In this document: positions 11,588 through 23,281 of the stretch, piece by piece
Numbering within the stretch: the first letter of the stretch is position 1
How the letters are laid out: each line of letters begins with the position of its first letter
Assembly (NCBI GenBank): GCA_019096195.1
Contig: JAGTXK010000087.1
Span: forward strand, 372,001 to 436,000
Direction of reading: 5' to 3'
Length of the DNA stretch: 64,000 nt
Source of the DNA: Boletus sp. NGJ
Lineage: Eukaryota > Basidiomycota > Agaricomycetes > Boletales > Boletaceae
The notes under the pieces: model-generated
Told to the model about the DNA's origin: nothing
What the model saw: only the letters and a program-made list of their open reading frames with translations
Database searches by the model: none
Position numbers and translations under genes: made by a program

Positions 11588-13265
11588 TCAATCTACGCCC
11601 TTCCTCACCCCCTCCACACCGCTATCTGCGGCTGTCTTCGAGGCAGGTTTCTGAATGGTGTCAGTGGTAACCCCATCCTCGTCGTCACTCGTGTCTCCAA
11701 TCTGCCAGAGCTCCTGGGCCGCTGATTCCCCCTCTTCTGGCACCCTTAGAGCCTGTGCTTCGTCTGCCTCATTGCCGTCTTTGTCGCCTTTCATGGTAGA
11801 TCGTGCACCCGGTGTTCGTGATAGCGCGATATTACGCTGGGATCGCTTGGGCTTCTCGTGTGTTAGAAGGACGACACCGGATATAAGGATCACGATAGAA
11901 GTAAAAATGAGGAAGAGAATCCAGGGCTTGTAGGAGTCGATCTCGTTATTAAAGACGAGCGAGTCCACGAACCTGAATGGAACGAGTAAGCAGAGGCTGC
12001 GTTGCAGATAGGGCAACATACCCCGCAGCGGTGTAGACACCATAGAATACAGGTACGACGAGCGTAGAATCATACACCTTCAGTCCACGATTTAGGCATA
12101 TGATCTGAAAGACCGCTGTGATGGTCAAGAGGATGATTGTGAAGATGGGTGCGATATGCCCAAACTGATTCCCCGGATTTTCGTGCGACAAACTACCGGT
12201 GAGCAATTTGACGCTACAAGGACTAAGAAAGACCGACGGTAACTTGAATGATGGGTACGTACGTAACCTTTGCAAATACAAGACATCCACCTGCGAGACC
12301 ACCACCACAGCATGCCCAGCCAATTCCCAGGATCCAAGCGATCTGCCTGTCGTCCTTGGGTGCGGTCCAAATCTCGAGTTTCTCCTTGATCCAAAGTGAG
12401 AAGGAGGCATAGGTGTTCTTGGCCTTTCTGAGGAAGGTGGTACTAGGTAAGGGTGGTCTGCGCACACTCATGCCTGTGAAGGGCTCTGAGGTGATATCGG
12501 AACGGGAAGCGAGGACCGCATCGAGCGAGTAAGTGAACTTGAGGACGATGAGCAAAGCAATGGACATGGCGAAGAAGAAAGCGAGCCATCCACCCCTCCT
12601 CCAGAGGGCCGTGAGATGGTCGACGTTAGTCTCTGAAGAAAGACCACTGTTGATGCCGCCGAACGTGACTATGCCAATGACACCAACAACTACGATTATT
12701 GTGCCCTAGGAGATGCTCAGTCAGACAAAGAGGGCGGACAGAGCGATGACCGACATATATATCTGTTCGGGTAACTGGAGTTCCAACCAAAAATCTGGCA
12801 AAAAGAAAATTAAAGATGAGAGATGTGGAGCCAAGAGGGGCGACGTATTCTGGATATGGATGCATGAGCGACCAGTGTGTTATGAAGGGTGAAGGACTTG
12901 CCCGCTCGCATGTAATCCAAGGCGAGGGTACTCCCTATGAGCTGTGACAAGATGTAAAGGGTCATTCCCAAGAGCCACAGTGGCCGTAGCCAGTCTCGTC
13001 GACGAGCAGACTTTGGAATGGCATTCGTGCGGACCTAGGGAGGAGCGTTGACAAGGCGGGACGATGCTCAGGCTCAGGGACTCACATGATCCAGCTTCGT
13101 GAGATTCAGACCAGCTGCGTTAAGCACGGATGCGAGAAGAATTATGGCGAGGCCGATGATGAAGGCGACGATGGGGCTGGCATGGTGTGCAGAGGCGCTG
13201 TCGGTCGGCCTCGAGGTCTCTGTCGCTGACTGTGCCAGACTCGTAGAGGTCGGGGAGGTGTCCAT
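11588..13265 (-). CDS. NIPA-type magnesium transporter (DUF803)
   Basis: A multi-pass membrane protein of the NIPA/DUF803 family, thought to move Mg2+ across plasma or endosomal membranes. Visible segments in order: IVAFIIGLAIILLASVLNA (TM1), LWLLGMTLYILSQLIGSTLAL, FVAPLGSTSLIFNFLFARFL, IIVVVGVIGIVTFGGIN, GWLAFFFAMSIALLIVLKF, ILGIGWACCGGGLAGGCLVF, APIFTIILLTITAVFQII, LVVPVFYGVYTAAG and WILFLIFTSIVILISGVVLL. This is the usual nine-helix layout with a cytosolic loop between helices 5 and 6. The tail is acidic and Ser-rich. The start is taken at MDTSPTSTSLAQ because the frame upstream overlaps the promoter of the divergent Tcp11 gene. Several short introns, including those around 12,700 and 13,030, are in frame. 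Confidence 0.88.
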
Positions 13266-13350
13266 CAACGAGGGCTGTGGTGGCCAGAAATGAAAGACTC
13301 CTATGTAAGTAAGCGATGATGATTGTTGCTTGGCTTCAGCTACGCATGTG
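13266..13350. promoter_or_regulatory. 85-base bidirectional promoter between NIPA and Tcp11 genes
   Basis: Only 85 bases separate the start codons of the leftward Mg transporter and the rightward Tcp11 gene, so both transcripts must start within or very near this stretch. A TTGTTGCTTGG run is visible; no TATA box is. Confidence 0.5.
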
Positions 13351-15440
13351 ATGAAGCCAAGGATGGAGCGCATCCTCGACCAGCTCAGAGCCCACGCCGA
13401 CGCTGCACCAGACAACGCCCTCCTCAGAGACACCATTTCTCTACTCAGAGATATTCAGCGACATCCGGACGGTCTACATACGGTCTCCTGGGATGCTCTC
13501 TACCGTGACTTTCAGCGTCTCCAAGATCGCGGGCTCTGGGAGCGCTCCACCGAGAACGAAGAGCTCCTCGATGCCCTCCGCATCCTGCTCACATCTCCTT
13601 TCAACAAGTCTGCTCAGCAACCCGCCGAACCGCACCAGAGACTTCCGTTGGGTGAAAAAATAGCCATCGCCATACCTCCCACGCAGAGCATATTATCCAA
13701 ACTCGTATCCAATCAGGATGATCTTGTTCTCCCCGTCGAACTCATCGACATCCTGAGCAATGCATACTTTCTCCATATCCTTGCCACAGACCCAGCTCAG
13801 GTGCTTCCTCCGGGAAAGTCTCTCCTGTCTGTCATGTCCGGCTCCCACATCACCGCTGACGGGGATTCAAAGCTGACGCTACACAACAAGGTCGGGGACC
13901 TCGTATACAAGGCTTTCTGGGACGAGGTGCGAACCTCACCGCTCCCATGTGCATACGGCTGAGGTTTATGCAGGCTGTGGACACCCTCTCCAATCCAGAG
14001 CCCTCTGCTCAGCTTTCTCGCATGAAGTTGCTCTACGGAGACCTCCACGTTGCACTGTCACCTCTCTTGCCCTCCAAGCATCCCGTATTGGTGACATTGT
14101 CCAGTCCCCTCTCCCCCACGTCTTCGCCCTTGGACTCTGCCCTCATGCATCTCCGCGAGGTCTTGGCTAGTCTCCGGGAACGTTGCGCCGCAGTTCGTGA
14201 TCCTGAAATCGAAGCCCTCCAACGACCGCTCGATGATCCTCCTGTTCGATCTTCTCGCCCCGTCGCACTGGCCACACTAGTATCCGAGACCGTCAGAAAC
14301 ATCCTGAGGCTCTCCGAGATCATGAAAGACGATCTTTCCCAGTTCGTCCTGGGAAGCATGACAGAACAACAGCTCAGGTCCGTCGTCGCGAACCAGGCCA
14401 GCACATCAGAGCGAGAGATCGTGATCGATGTTTGGCGTCAAGATAGAATAATGCAAAGTTGGGCGTCTTGGCTGGACAAGCTACAGCCCTCTGCCTATTT
14501 GAGCTCCGTGTCTGCGGAGCCGCGTTCCCTATGGATCGATCGTATTGTCCAGGCTCTGTGTTCGTCTTCACCTGTCTCATGCCCCCTTCCGTCGAGAACC
14601 ATCCAGATTTCTCCGACCGCATCCTCTGGTCGTGACAGCAATGAAATGACAGAGTCTTCCACACTGAATGTGAACATAAACATTCTTCCGCCCGTGTTTT
14701 TCCTTTCAGCTCCGACCCTCTTGAAGATGCAGAATTATCTACAGGCACTCGTCATCGCTGCCTCCTTGCGTATCCTTACGCGTCTCCCTGCACCGACTTA
14801 CTCTTCTAACGCCAGTTTAGACCCCCCTGATCCTGATTCATTCATGTCTCGCGTCTGGACGCTTCTCCGCGCCGAGATCGCCGGAGAACCAGACGCGAGC
14901 GATACCAAGCTCATTAACCTCGCTGACGAGGTCATCCGCGCGCGGAAACAAGCCACCGCTACTCATTCTACCCCAGCTTCGAGCCCACTGTCCAAAGAGG
15001 ACGAAGTAACGTTGCGTGCAGCCGTCGATCGGACACTTCGACCCGAAGATCCAGTGTACAAGCTGTTACAGCGTCGTCTACTGACAGAGCTCTTCAATGT
15101 ACTCGTGAAACGCCGTCAAAGGGACGCTGTTCAGGACGTGGGCGAAGGCGTTGGGCCCATGACTCTACGGACAGGGAGGGTTGGGGAGCGGGTTGAGAAG
15201 AGACCGAGGCTTATGCTCGATCTGGAGGATATGGCGGAATCACGAACCCCGCCCCGCAACTCACCTCTGATTGTCATAGACGTGAAAGGATTCGAGGATC
15301 CTGTGTTGAGTCGAGCCGCCGCGGAGGTGTTTGAACAGATGAATAGTTGCTTGGGGTGGATGGAGAGCGTCTGGGGCGATGTTATCGACACAGGACACGT
15401 CAAAGACATTGGCAGTCCCCCTAGGAAGAGTGGTGTATAG
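13351..15440 (+). CDS. T-complex 11 (Tcp11/Sok1) domain protein
   Basis: Two exons split by one 47-base intron (13927-13973) encode about 680 residues. The N-terminal MKPRMERILDQLRAHADAAP and LRDTISLLRDIQRHPDGL lead into the Tcp11 region: PLGEKIAIAIPPTQSILSKL, DLVYKAFWDE, LYGDLHVALSPLLP, and the conserved central LVSETVRNILRLSEIMKDDL followed by EREIVIDVWRQD. Tcp11 proteins (SOK1 in yeast) are linked to cAMP/PKA signalling, but the biochemical role is unknown. The last 150 residues are predicted helical with a basic VKRRQRDAV patch. The first in-frame ATG is at 13351. A second at 13363 gives MERILDQL, which is equally plausible. There are no signs of damage. Confidence 0.8.
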
Positions 15441-15584
15441 AGCAAGTATATTACGCTGCCCGAGAGTTATGCTTGTAGAGTGTTGAAACGTTGATTATAC
15501 ATATATAGTTCAGTCATTGTTTCCTTCCGTGGTTTATTCAGCGCCAACAGCACAAACAGGTCGTCTAGATTGCACACGCCCGCG

Positions 15585-17235
15585 ATGGCACCGCCAAGAC
15601 GCACGGATCCAAATTACATGGATGTGGACTCGGATTCCGACATATCATTGCTAGGGGACGATCCAGTTCGTGCCCGAGGCAAAGGGAAAGGCAAGGCCAC
15701 GGACAAGCAGAAGAAGGGCAAAGCAAAGGGCAAAGCAAAGGATGTATGTCTTTTTTCTCGCTGCCTCCAGCTTCTCCCGTCTGAGCCCTCTGTCCAGCAA
15801 GCATACACATGGGAGGCATCCTACACGCGCTCATGGGACACCGTGCAGGAAGATGAGACTGGTAGCTTGCAGGGGGCGGTCGAGGACCTGATGGCGAGGG
15901 GTAGACGGCGAAGGCACGCACACCATCTCTCTCTGTATTCGATTTGCGTTCCTCACCGCGACTGCTAGACTGCTCGCGCCAGCTGCGGCCATTCGACGCA
16001 CCATCATTCGACATCTCATCCTCCTACTCGATCTGTCGACGGCGATGATGGACCGTGACATGCGTCCAACTCGGTTTGACCTGTCCTTGCAGTATGCGCG
16101 CGAGTTTGTCGTGGAATGGTTTGACCAGAATCCCCTCGGTCAGATCGGCGTGGTTGGCATGCGTGGTGGCATTGGCGAACGTATCGGTGAAATGTCTGGT
16201 AGGATCGTGTCCCGACTTTGCGGCGTTTCCATTCACACATTGCAGGTAATCCGCAGGATGTGCTCAAGTCACTCAGTGACCGTACGAAACTTGAACCTGC
16301 TGGTGAGCCGAGCTTGCAGAATGCTATTGAAATGGCACGGAGCAGTATGAGGTGAGCGTGATGCGCCATTGTTTCTTTTTGGATTTTAAGGGCTGCAGTC
16401 ATCTCCCCATTCACTCGTCGCGTGAAATTCTCATCATCTTTGGCTCGCTGACGACCTGTGACCCGGGAAATATTCACGACACGCTTGACGCTTGCGTAAG
16501 AAGCAAAATTCGAATATCTGTGGTCGCCTTGGCTGCTGAGATGAAGATATGTAGAGATATGTGTGATAAAACAGGCGGTGAGTCGGAGCGATGAACCAGT
16601 ATTTTTCACCTCTCATGGAATGGATAGGCCAGTTTGGTGTGGCAATGAACGAGGGGCACTTTAAAGACCTATTGTTCGAGCTTGTACCCCCGCCAGCCCA
16701 ACGAGCCGTAGCTCGCGCTGTTGGAGGAGGTGCGAACCCTGCCGCGGACCTGATGATGATGGGCTTTCCGACGCGCCTCCCCGACTCGTCACCACCGAGC
16801 CTTTGTGCATGCCACTCAGAAATGAAGAGCGAGGGCTTTCTCTGCCCGCGGTGCATGGCCAAAGTGTGCGACGTGCCCACTGATTGTGACATTTGCGGCC
16901 TGATGATCGTGAGCTCTCCGCATCTTGCGCGGAGTTATCATCACTTGTTTCCCGTCAAGCCCTATCAAGCCGTGTAAGTGATGGTCTTGTTTCGATGCCG
17001 ATGGCTTTGTTGAACAAAGGTTTGCAGGACGTCGGTGGAGGAAGTCGGAGAGCGAGCAGGCATGTGTCATGCTTGCGGACGAGCATTTCCAGCGACGCCG
17101 TCTACTACGCCTGCCTCGGAGGGCATCAGCCCTCTGGGTCGGTATCGATGTCCGGACTGCAGTCACGATTTCTGTACGGAATGCGACGTGTTTGTCCACG
17201 ATGTGGTACACTGCTGTCCTGGGTGTGGCAAGTAG
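15585..17235 (+). CDS. SSL1: TFIIH core subunit Ssl1/p44
   Basis: This is the p44/Ssl1 subunit of general transcription factor TFIIH, which binds and stimulates the Rad3/XPD helicase in transcription initiation and nucleotide excision repair. A basic, Lys-rich leader ([19 protein letters not shown]) precedes [17 protein letters not shown]. The von Willebrand A domain follows, with [52 protein letters not shown] and [15 protein letters not shown] hydrophobic [19 protein letters not shown] follows. The C-terminal zinc region has a C4 ring-like block ([22 protein letters not shown]) and the final [18 protein letters not shown] with CCPGCGK at the end. At least six exons are required. All family landmarks are present, so the gene looks intact. 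Confidence 0.93.
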
Positions 17236-18427
17236 TACAGGGTTAATTGTACCGAAAAGGACGCGGCTATTAATCAGCGAGACCAAGTGCGCGCCGCTTT
17301 TTGTACTCCATCCACCTCTAAGTTACGAAGTACATGTTCTCCCTCACACTCGTGTTCTTTTCCTGCCTCGTCAGTGCCGTGTTCAGAACTTTTCTACACT
17401 CGACAGCAGCACGCACCAGCTCTAGCGATGTGATACCCAGAACCATTACCTGCCGGGCCCAGGCATATGCGAGCCCAAGGGCTGTAGAAGGGATCAGTAT
17501 CCCATTGGTTACACCCAGTCCGACGATCTTCCTCAACTGGCCAGTTCTGTCCTGACGAAGCCGACGCGTGCCAGTCCTCCTTTCGGTCGGCAATCCATAT
17601 CAACTGAACCATGACGGGCGCGCTGCAACTCACGTTTCGCGTGTCCGTCCCACTGATCACCCTTTCAGACCAATGCGAGCCTCCGCCAAACTGGCGCGAG
17701 CTCGTCGATACCCGTTGTCTGTCCTTGGGATTTTCCATTCCGATATACCTTCTCATCTCGACAATCAGGTGGGCTAATCTCACGCGTCGGCGAATCCTGC
17801 CAAGTAGGGCGTCCAATTCAACCGACTTTCCAGACGCGCGTTGTCCTGGACCGACGTCAACGCGAGAAACGTCTGCAGTACTGGCGTGAACAGGCAAGTG
17901 CATGTCGCTCTCCACTCACCCCACACCCTCAACATGATCACCGCCATTGCAGCATGGTTTCCGGCAGAATATCCACCAGATGCAGGAGACGGCGCGCATG
18001 TCGATCCTATCGCACACTGGTGGGACAGCGTGCGGAGTGCGATGCACAGCCGCGCTGGCTGATGCTGCAGCCAAGTTGTCGGGGTTGCGTCGTTAGACGG
18101 ACGTGTCCGACGAGGGGGCGAGCGCCGTGAATTAAGGTCTCGCATGGCCATGGACGGATCACTATTTTTTCTTCATTGCGGACGCCGACTATAATTTACG
18201 CATTGGTATTCATATAAAGAACCTCATGACCTGTTAATATGGTACTTGGATACGCCTGGTAATAAGTAAATACAGGACGTGTAGACAAGAGACAAGTGTA
18301 GGCTGGGAAGCTGCGGTCGTAATGCAGTAACGAGCGTCTAACTGGGTCGCGGGGAGCCGAGTCCGACCACATTTGGTTCCACCGGCACTCAGCGCGCGGA
18401 ACGACGACGACGACGACAGCGAGGAGA
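17236..18427. other. unresolved 1.2 kb, possible short spliced gene
   Basis: No clean model was found. On the minus strand a frame near 17,560-17,330 encodes LRKIVGLGVTNGILIPSTALGLAYAWARQ, a plausible membrane helix. Another near 17,700 reads RARASLAEARIGLKG, which together suggests a small spliced membrane protein. On the plus strand RVVLDRRQREKRLQYWREQ (about 17,850) and AWFPAEYPPDAGDGAHVDP (about 17,950-18,000) also look protein-like. I cannot choose between strands, and I do not recognise the family. Confidence 0.3.
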
Positions 18428-19776
18428 ATGACTGCATCGTTCTCACCGCGCCCCGAGCCTGCAGTACTGCCCTCGCTCCCGCCCTCCCCGTCATTGCTAG
18501 ACGAGGTTTTCAGTCACCCACGTCCTTGGAGCGTCCGTCAGGAGGAATTCGAGTTTCAAGGTTTACGACGGACCTTCTCGCCTGGATCTTCGGGCAGTCA
18601 TACCAAAGGAAAGGAAAAGCGAGCACTAGAGGACGAGGATGAAGACAGAGACGACGAGGATGCCCAACACCGTGTGAGCACGCACGAAGCATACCCTCCC
18701 ATGACCGACGGAGCGGCTGAAACGCGAAGAGTCGAAGAGGTACGTTGCCCGACCACCCACCCCCATTCCTCGTAGGCAGGCTCGTACGCCTGCTCCTTTA
18801 TCTCCCCCTTGCTCCGTCGACGACATTCGTGTATTCCGCGTTTTCCGTTCACGTTCCACGAGCACACACTGACGATCTTTTTATCCTTTACTTTTTTTTC
18901 GGTGACGAACAGACTCTCAAGCGCTGGGAACTTGCGGAACGACAGCGCCGGAAATCAATCCGGGAGTCCACACGGCACACTGCCAGTCCTTCCCTCCTCA
19001 CCAGCGTCACTCGTACCGCCAGCCTTGTTCTCTCGGGCCGGACCGCCCCTGTCGGGGCCTCCGTGGGCCCAGGCGGCACTGGCACCTTTAAATCGCATGA
19101 AACCGTCGACATCGCGCGGGAGGGGTACGCAGTCCCCCTCGATGACATCGATCATACTCGAAGTTCGTCCGGGGACATCGTAGTGCACTCGCCAAGCCCT
19201 TCTACATTCGACCGCAGCACGAGCTTGGACGTGGGCACGGACACGGGGACGAGAACAGCGTCAAGCTCGCGTATGTCCGAAGACCCGTTTGTACACCCCT
19301 CCGAGCGCACGCCCCCCCACACCCCTGTAACGCCGACGCCAAAGTTACTGCCCTCCACCCCGTCTTCACCCTCCCCATTTTCAGACGCACGCGCGCAACA
19401 CGCCCTACACGCAGATCTGACGGTGCGCGTTGACGCTGAGAGCAAAACACATGTTCGCAAGCGGTCCTCGAGGACTGGGATACCCTTTGTTCCACCACCT
19501 CGCCCACTCGGCCTGCCTCCCCCACCCGAGGACATACCACACGCGACCCCGCTCCAACCGACATTACAACCGGTCCTTCGGCCCCCACGGCGCGAAGATC
19601 CAGAAGAGAGCCAAGAGGTCCGGTGGTGGCATGACTGGTTGTGTGGATGCGGCGAGGGTCCCGATCGGGGAGGCGACAATCAGGTACGCAGCTTTGCCAT
19701 AAGGAACGCCATCTCCTGACGCACCATGTATATTTCCGTCGCAACACAGGCTGGCCGTACGAATCCGTTTGAATAA
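18428..19776 (+). CDS. uncharacterised Ser/Pro-rich protein ending in TNPFE
   Basis: Three exons: 18428-18738, about 18911-19682 and 19750-19776. The protein opens MTASFSPRPEPAVLPSLPPS, runs through an acidic block (EDEDEDRDDEDAQ), then a helical TLKRWELAERQRRKSIRES and long Ser/Thr/Pro-rich sequence. The C-terminal end is the most distinctive part: EVRWWHDWLCGCGEGPDRGG, then NQAGRTNPFE after a tiny last exon. I believe this tail recurs in other Agaricomycetes but know no function for it. There is no signal peptide or membrane helix. The final intron (GTACGC to AACACAG) is needed to reach the TNPFE end; without it the frame ends a few residues later in a non-conserved tail. Confidence 0.65.
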
Positions 19777-20245
19777 TTCTAGGGTACACGCTGCCGTTCA
19801 TGTTCATTTTCTCCATATACTATTCATCCTTCTACGCACACAATCACTATGGTCTCGTACGTTTCTCCAACTATTTTCATGCTCCTTGTCCTTCGTTCGG
19901 TCCTCTCCACTTTACATACCCTGCTTATGGTTTATTCTTTTTTCGTTGATCAGCACATCACAATATATATGAGAAGATGACACAGTAAATTCTGGAGGGT
20001 GAATTATCTAAAGTGCACTCTGAATCATTGACAAGCACCCAGTCACAATCACGATATCTCGTCTTTACGATCGTGCTCATGACATCTGAGTCGGATGCCG
20101 TCATATGGTAAATGTTATTGAGGGATTGCTACTATCTTGGGTTGCAGAGTCCTTTTGTCTAGTTCAGTACTGTCAGGATTCTGTTCTTCAACCTAGAAAA
20201 AAAAAAGCCACAAAAAAAGTATTCAGCGGATCATCAGCAGGAATA
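19777..20245. other. intergenic between the disordered protein and antiporter copy 1
   Basis: T-rich and A-rich sequence with no coding signal; presumably the convergent 3' ends of the two neighbours. The segment ttcagtactgtcaggattc near 20,162 recurs at about 26,330, next to the antiporter scrap between copies 2 and 3. Confidence 0.5.
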
Positions 20246-22507
20246 TCAAGCTGTGAAACGAACTTCTGTGGGTTCGGTGACTTCATCTCCGCCGCTATTC
20301 CCAGGATTACGGTCGTTTCTGATAGCTACCACTACTTCTTCCGCCGTGACAACAGGATTCGCGACTTGCGCTGCTGAAGGTGGGCTGTTGACCGTCTGGT
20401 CTGGTACTGCTCCAGTCTCGGGGTCGGCTTTTCCACTAGCTGCCATTCCATGTTCAACATCACCACCGGTGCCAGTAGCAGTGAGAAAACCTGTTGCGTT
20501 TTCTGGACGGCGAGCGTACAATAACCAGTCGGGAAGAACTCCACCAGTTCTTGTACGGGTCCATGTATAGGTAAAGGTAGCAGTGCGAGACTGCACACCT
20601 CTTCCCAAGTTGAAGAACGGGATGGAGAGGCCATCTGTCATGATGTGTGACACTCCAATTGCCGTACAAAAGACAAAGAGTACCTACGGACGATGATAGA
20701 ACCAAGTACTATGAACGATACCAGGGGCTGGATCATTGCAGCAAGCAACTGCCCCTGGTTCGCTGGCGGATTTGCGGGTGTCGGCAACTGTGTGAGAGCC
20801 AAGGCAGAAACGAAAACCGCGCTGACACCCATCTATACAAGAAGGAACACTGGATCATCGTCGTACCTGAGAACAAAGCGAGGTACTCACAGGACCTATG
20901 GAAGAAACATAAGTACTGAATCATGGTACACCATATTACGTTGTCGTACCAAAATGTCCGCAAAATAGCGCTTCCTTCCAAGACGTCACCTCAGGCACCC
21001 ACCTATAAAGCAGAAGCAGAGGCGGAATGCGTCGCAGGACAAGGATTGCAATCATCAATACGACCAATCGCCATGGAGTAATGCCCAGTTCAGGTGAATT
21101 GTACGACTCAAAAGGAAGCCAGGCACCAATGTAAATGAAGCAGCCACAGTTTAAAACATAGTCAATCACGGACGAAAATGAATCGTCTGCCGTTTGGACA
21201 TTGAAGTGGCCATCCCATGAGATAGCACAACCTATCGAGGTGAGCCTTGACTTGTCACAGAACTGAACAAACCCACTAACCTGCTGCAAAGGATGCCAAG
21301 AGATCATCGACACCGATGGAACTGGCCACACCGATTGTGAATATAGCAAGCGCCAAGTACTGCGCGATGAACGACTCGCGATCGATGAAGCCCTTGCGAT
21401 GACTCAATTTCATCAATTTAGAGAAGAGTATCCCTGTAAACAAGTTAGCCAGAGGCACTCTCGAGTAGTGAATGGCAGCTCACCCAGAACGGCTCCGAGA
21501 ATGGTGCCCAGGATGACTTGATCTGCGTCGTGCAACCAAATCAGGAAGTCGAGGTGAACATCCAACTGGAAACAACTCACACAACCATCCAATAAGGAAC
21601 CACTTCCCAATGGCCGCACGAGTTGAAGTTTCAACAGTCAGATAGATTGCAATACTGAGAAAGGGGTATGCCAGACCATCGTTCGCCGCAGATTCGGCCG
21701 AAAGAATGCGACGAATGTCGACAGGAACGTGCTTGGTAGCAAATCTTCCACCTGTATAGAAGATTATGTGAACGCTAAGATGGGTAACAGGAGAGACGAA
21801 CGGGTGATGGCAGCACAAGTGACTGGATCAGTTGGGGTGAGGCAAGCGGCAATACAGAGGGCCGATACTTGACCCAAAACAGGGAAGAGTGCGTGCAGGG
21901 CCGCTATGTGACAGGAGAAGATGTGAGGGAGTGAAATGATTGAGGCTGAGAAGCGTACCAGAAACGACAACCCACCCGAAAGCCATGGTAGGTACAACCA
22001 TGACGAAGAGACTTTTAGCATGCTGTTTCATGTAAGCACACGGTAATTCAACCCCTACGGCGAATAACCCGGTGGCAAGAACAATGCGCATGACCTCAAG
22101 GGTGATTCTGTTCTCTTCAGCGCCACCCCAGCCTCGAGGATCAAACACATTGGCTACGTAAGGGCCAACAATTACACCGAACCCAGTGCCCAGGACGACT
22201 TCGTTGATGTACAACTGAGGATGATTACTGGAAGAATGAGACTACAGGGATGAGAGGAACATACGGTTTCCTTTACTAGGAGGGATACCATAGAAAACTA
22301 AATAATGCACGGTGAGCTCGGGGAATGCGCTGGGCTCGCTGCACGGACGGAGGGAGAGAATCGCAGATCGGAGAGACTTACGAGGACAACGAAGCCGCCG
22401 AGGCATATATACGCCAAACTTGGCGCAGACACCTGTGATTCTCAGCGAGTTTGTTTGTCGATTGGGAGGAGAAATAGAAAACGAACTTGCAAAAGAGCCA
22501 TGGTCAT
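20246..22507 (-). CDS. Na+/H+ antiporter (CPA1/NHA type), copy 1
   Basis: A plasma-membrane Na+(K+)/H+ exchanger of the fungal NHA/CPA1 kind. It exports alkali cations in exchange for protons. The start MTMALLQ is spliced to VSAPSLAYICLGGFVVL, then FSMVSLLVKET, then LYINEVVLGTGFGVIVGPY. Core motifs are GLFAVGVELPCAYM, CIAACLTPTDPV (the conserved DP site), ILSAESAANDGLAYPF (the ND site), HRKGFIDRESFIAQYLALAI and IGVASSIGVDDLL. Later come SVIDYVLNCGCFIYIGAWLP, ITPWRLVVLMIAILVLRRIP, the five-base microexon 20891-20895, VSAVFVSALALTQLP and HGLSIPFFNLGR. The tail ends VRFTA. About twelve introns of 40-65 bases all keep frame, so this copy looks intact. The 5' end faces copy 2. Confidence 0.9.
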
Positions 22508-23281
22508 TGTACTAGACGAAGAGGTGGATCGGGCTGATTGTGCGGAGCGGAGGCATTGCTTATGTAATTGATGGGGGCAATCCTCTTCATCCACCATTCT
22601 GAGCTGGTCTGTTGGCCAACTTTGCGCAGCCGCATTGAATGAGATCAGTCAGTCACATCAGACAAAGTTTGTGGAACTTGGACTTGATTTCAGAATCTAT
22701 GTGGATTTCACACGGGGAGTATCAACATGCTCGTAATGCTTGTGGTATGTAATGCTGCAAATACGCGTCGTAACTGCGTTGTGTATTCATAAATCTCGTT
22801 TCATCTGGACTGACAGAGGCATGCCTCTGCCGCACTCCGTATTTCCAGCATTGAAACTCCACCACTCTGATCCCCAATGGTGGCCTAACTCCTGAACCAC
22901 TACTTAATTAACACGCCCTAGGGCTGATTCGCCGTATCCTGGTATGTAAATTACCCTAAATTCAGGTGTTAATTAGCCGTGGTAGTTTACACCCCCGTGC
23001 ACTAGTCCCGTTGGGGTTACTCAGAGTCGTTGTTTACATACTTCGAAAGCTTGATGGGGCTTCCAGAGAAGGTATGCTCTGCTCCTGCTATCAATCATGC
23101 TGTACTAGGATGACGTTCTCAGGGGTGTATACCATGATAGTGATAGCGCGGTGCGTGGACAGAGAGGGTCAAAAACCCTGGTCAATGTGTCTCACCCTCT
23201 GCATCTTCCATCGAGCTACCCCAGCTGTCGCCCTAGTAGCGTCGAATCATAATCTGCCCGATTTTCGCCTCGATAGCTACA
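22508..23281. promoter_or_regulatory. divergent promoter spacer between antiporter copies 1 and 2
   Basis: About 770 bases lie between the two outward start codons. They contain no gene. The part nearest copy 2 (ggtcaaaaaccctggtcaat, about 23,167) is matched in inverted orientation upstream of copy 3, so it probably belongs to the ancestral promoter. Copy 1 does not keep a clear match there, which suggests its promoter was replaced or truncated at duplication. Confidence 0.5.

Noticed and set aside
17394-17915. 173-residue leftward frame starting MESDMHLPVHAS
   Set aside because: No ATG-linked conserved motif and no codon continuity across it; it probably overlaps introns of an unresolved gene. 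It is described as unresolved instead.
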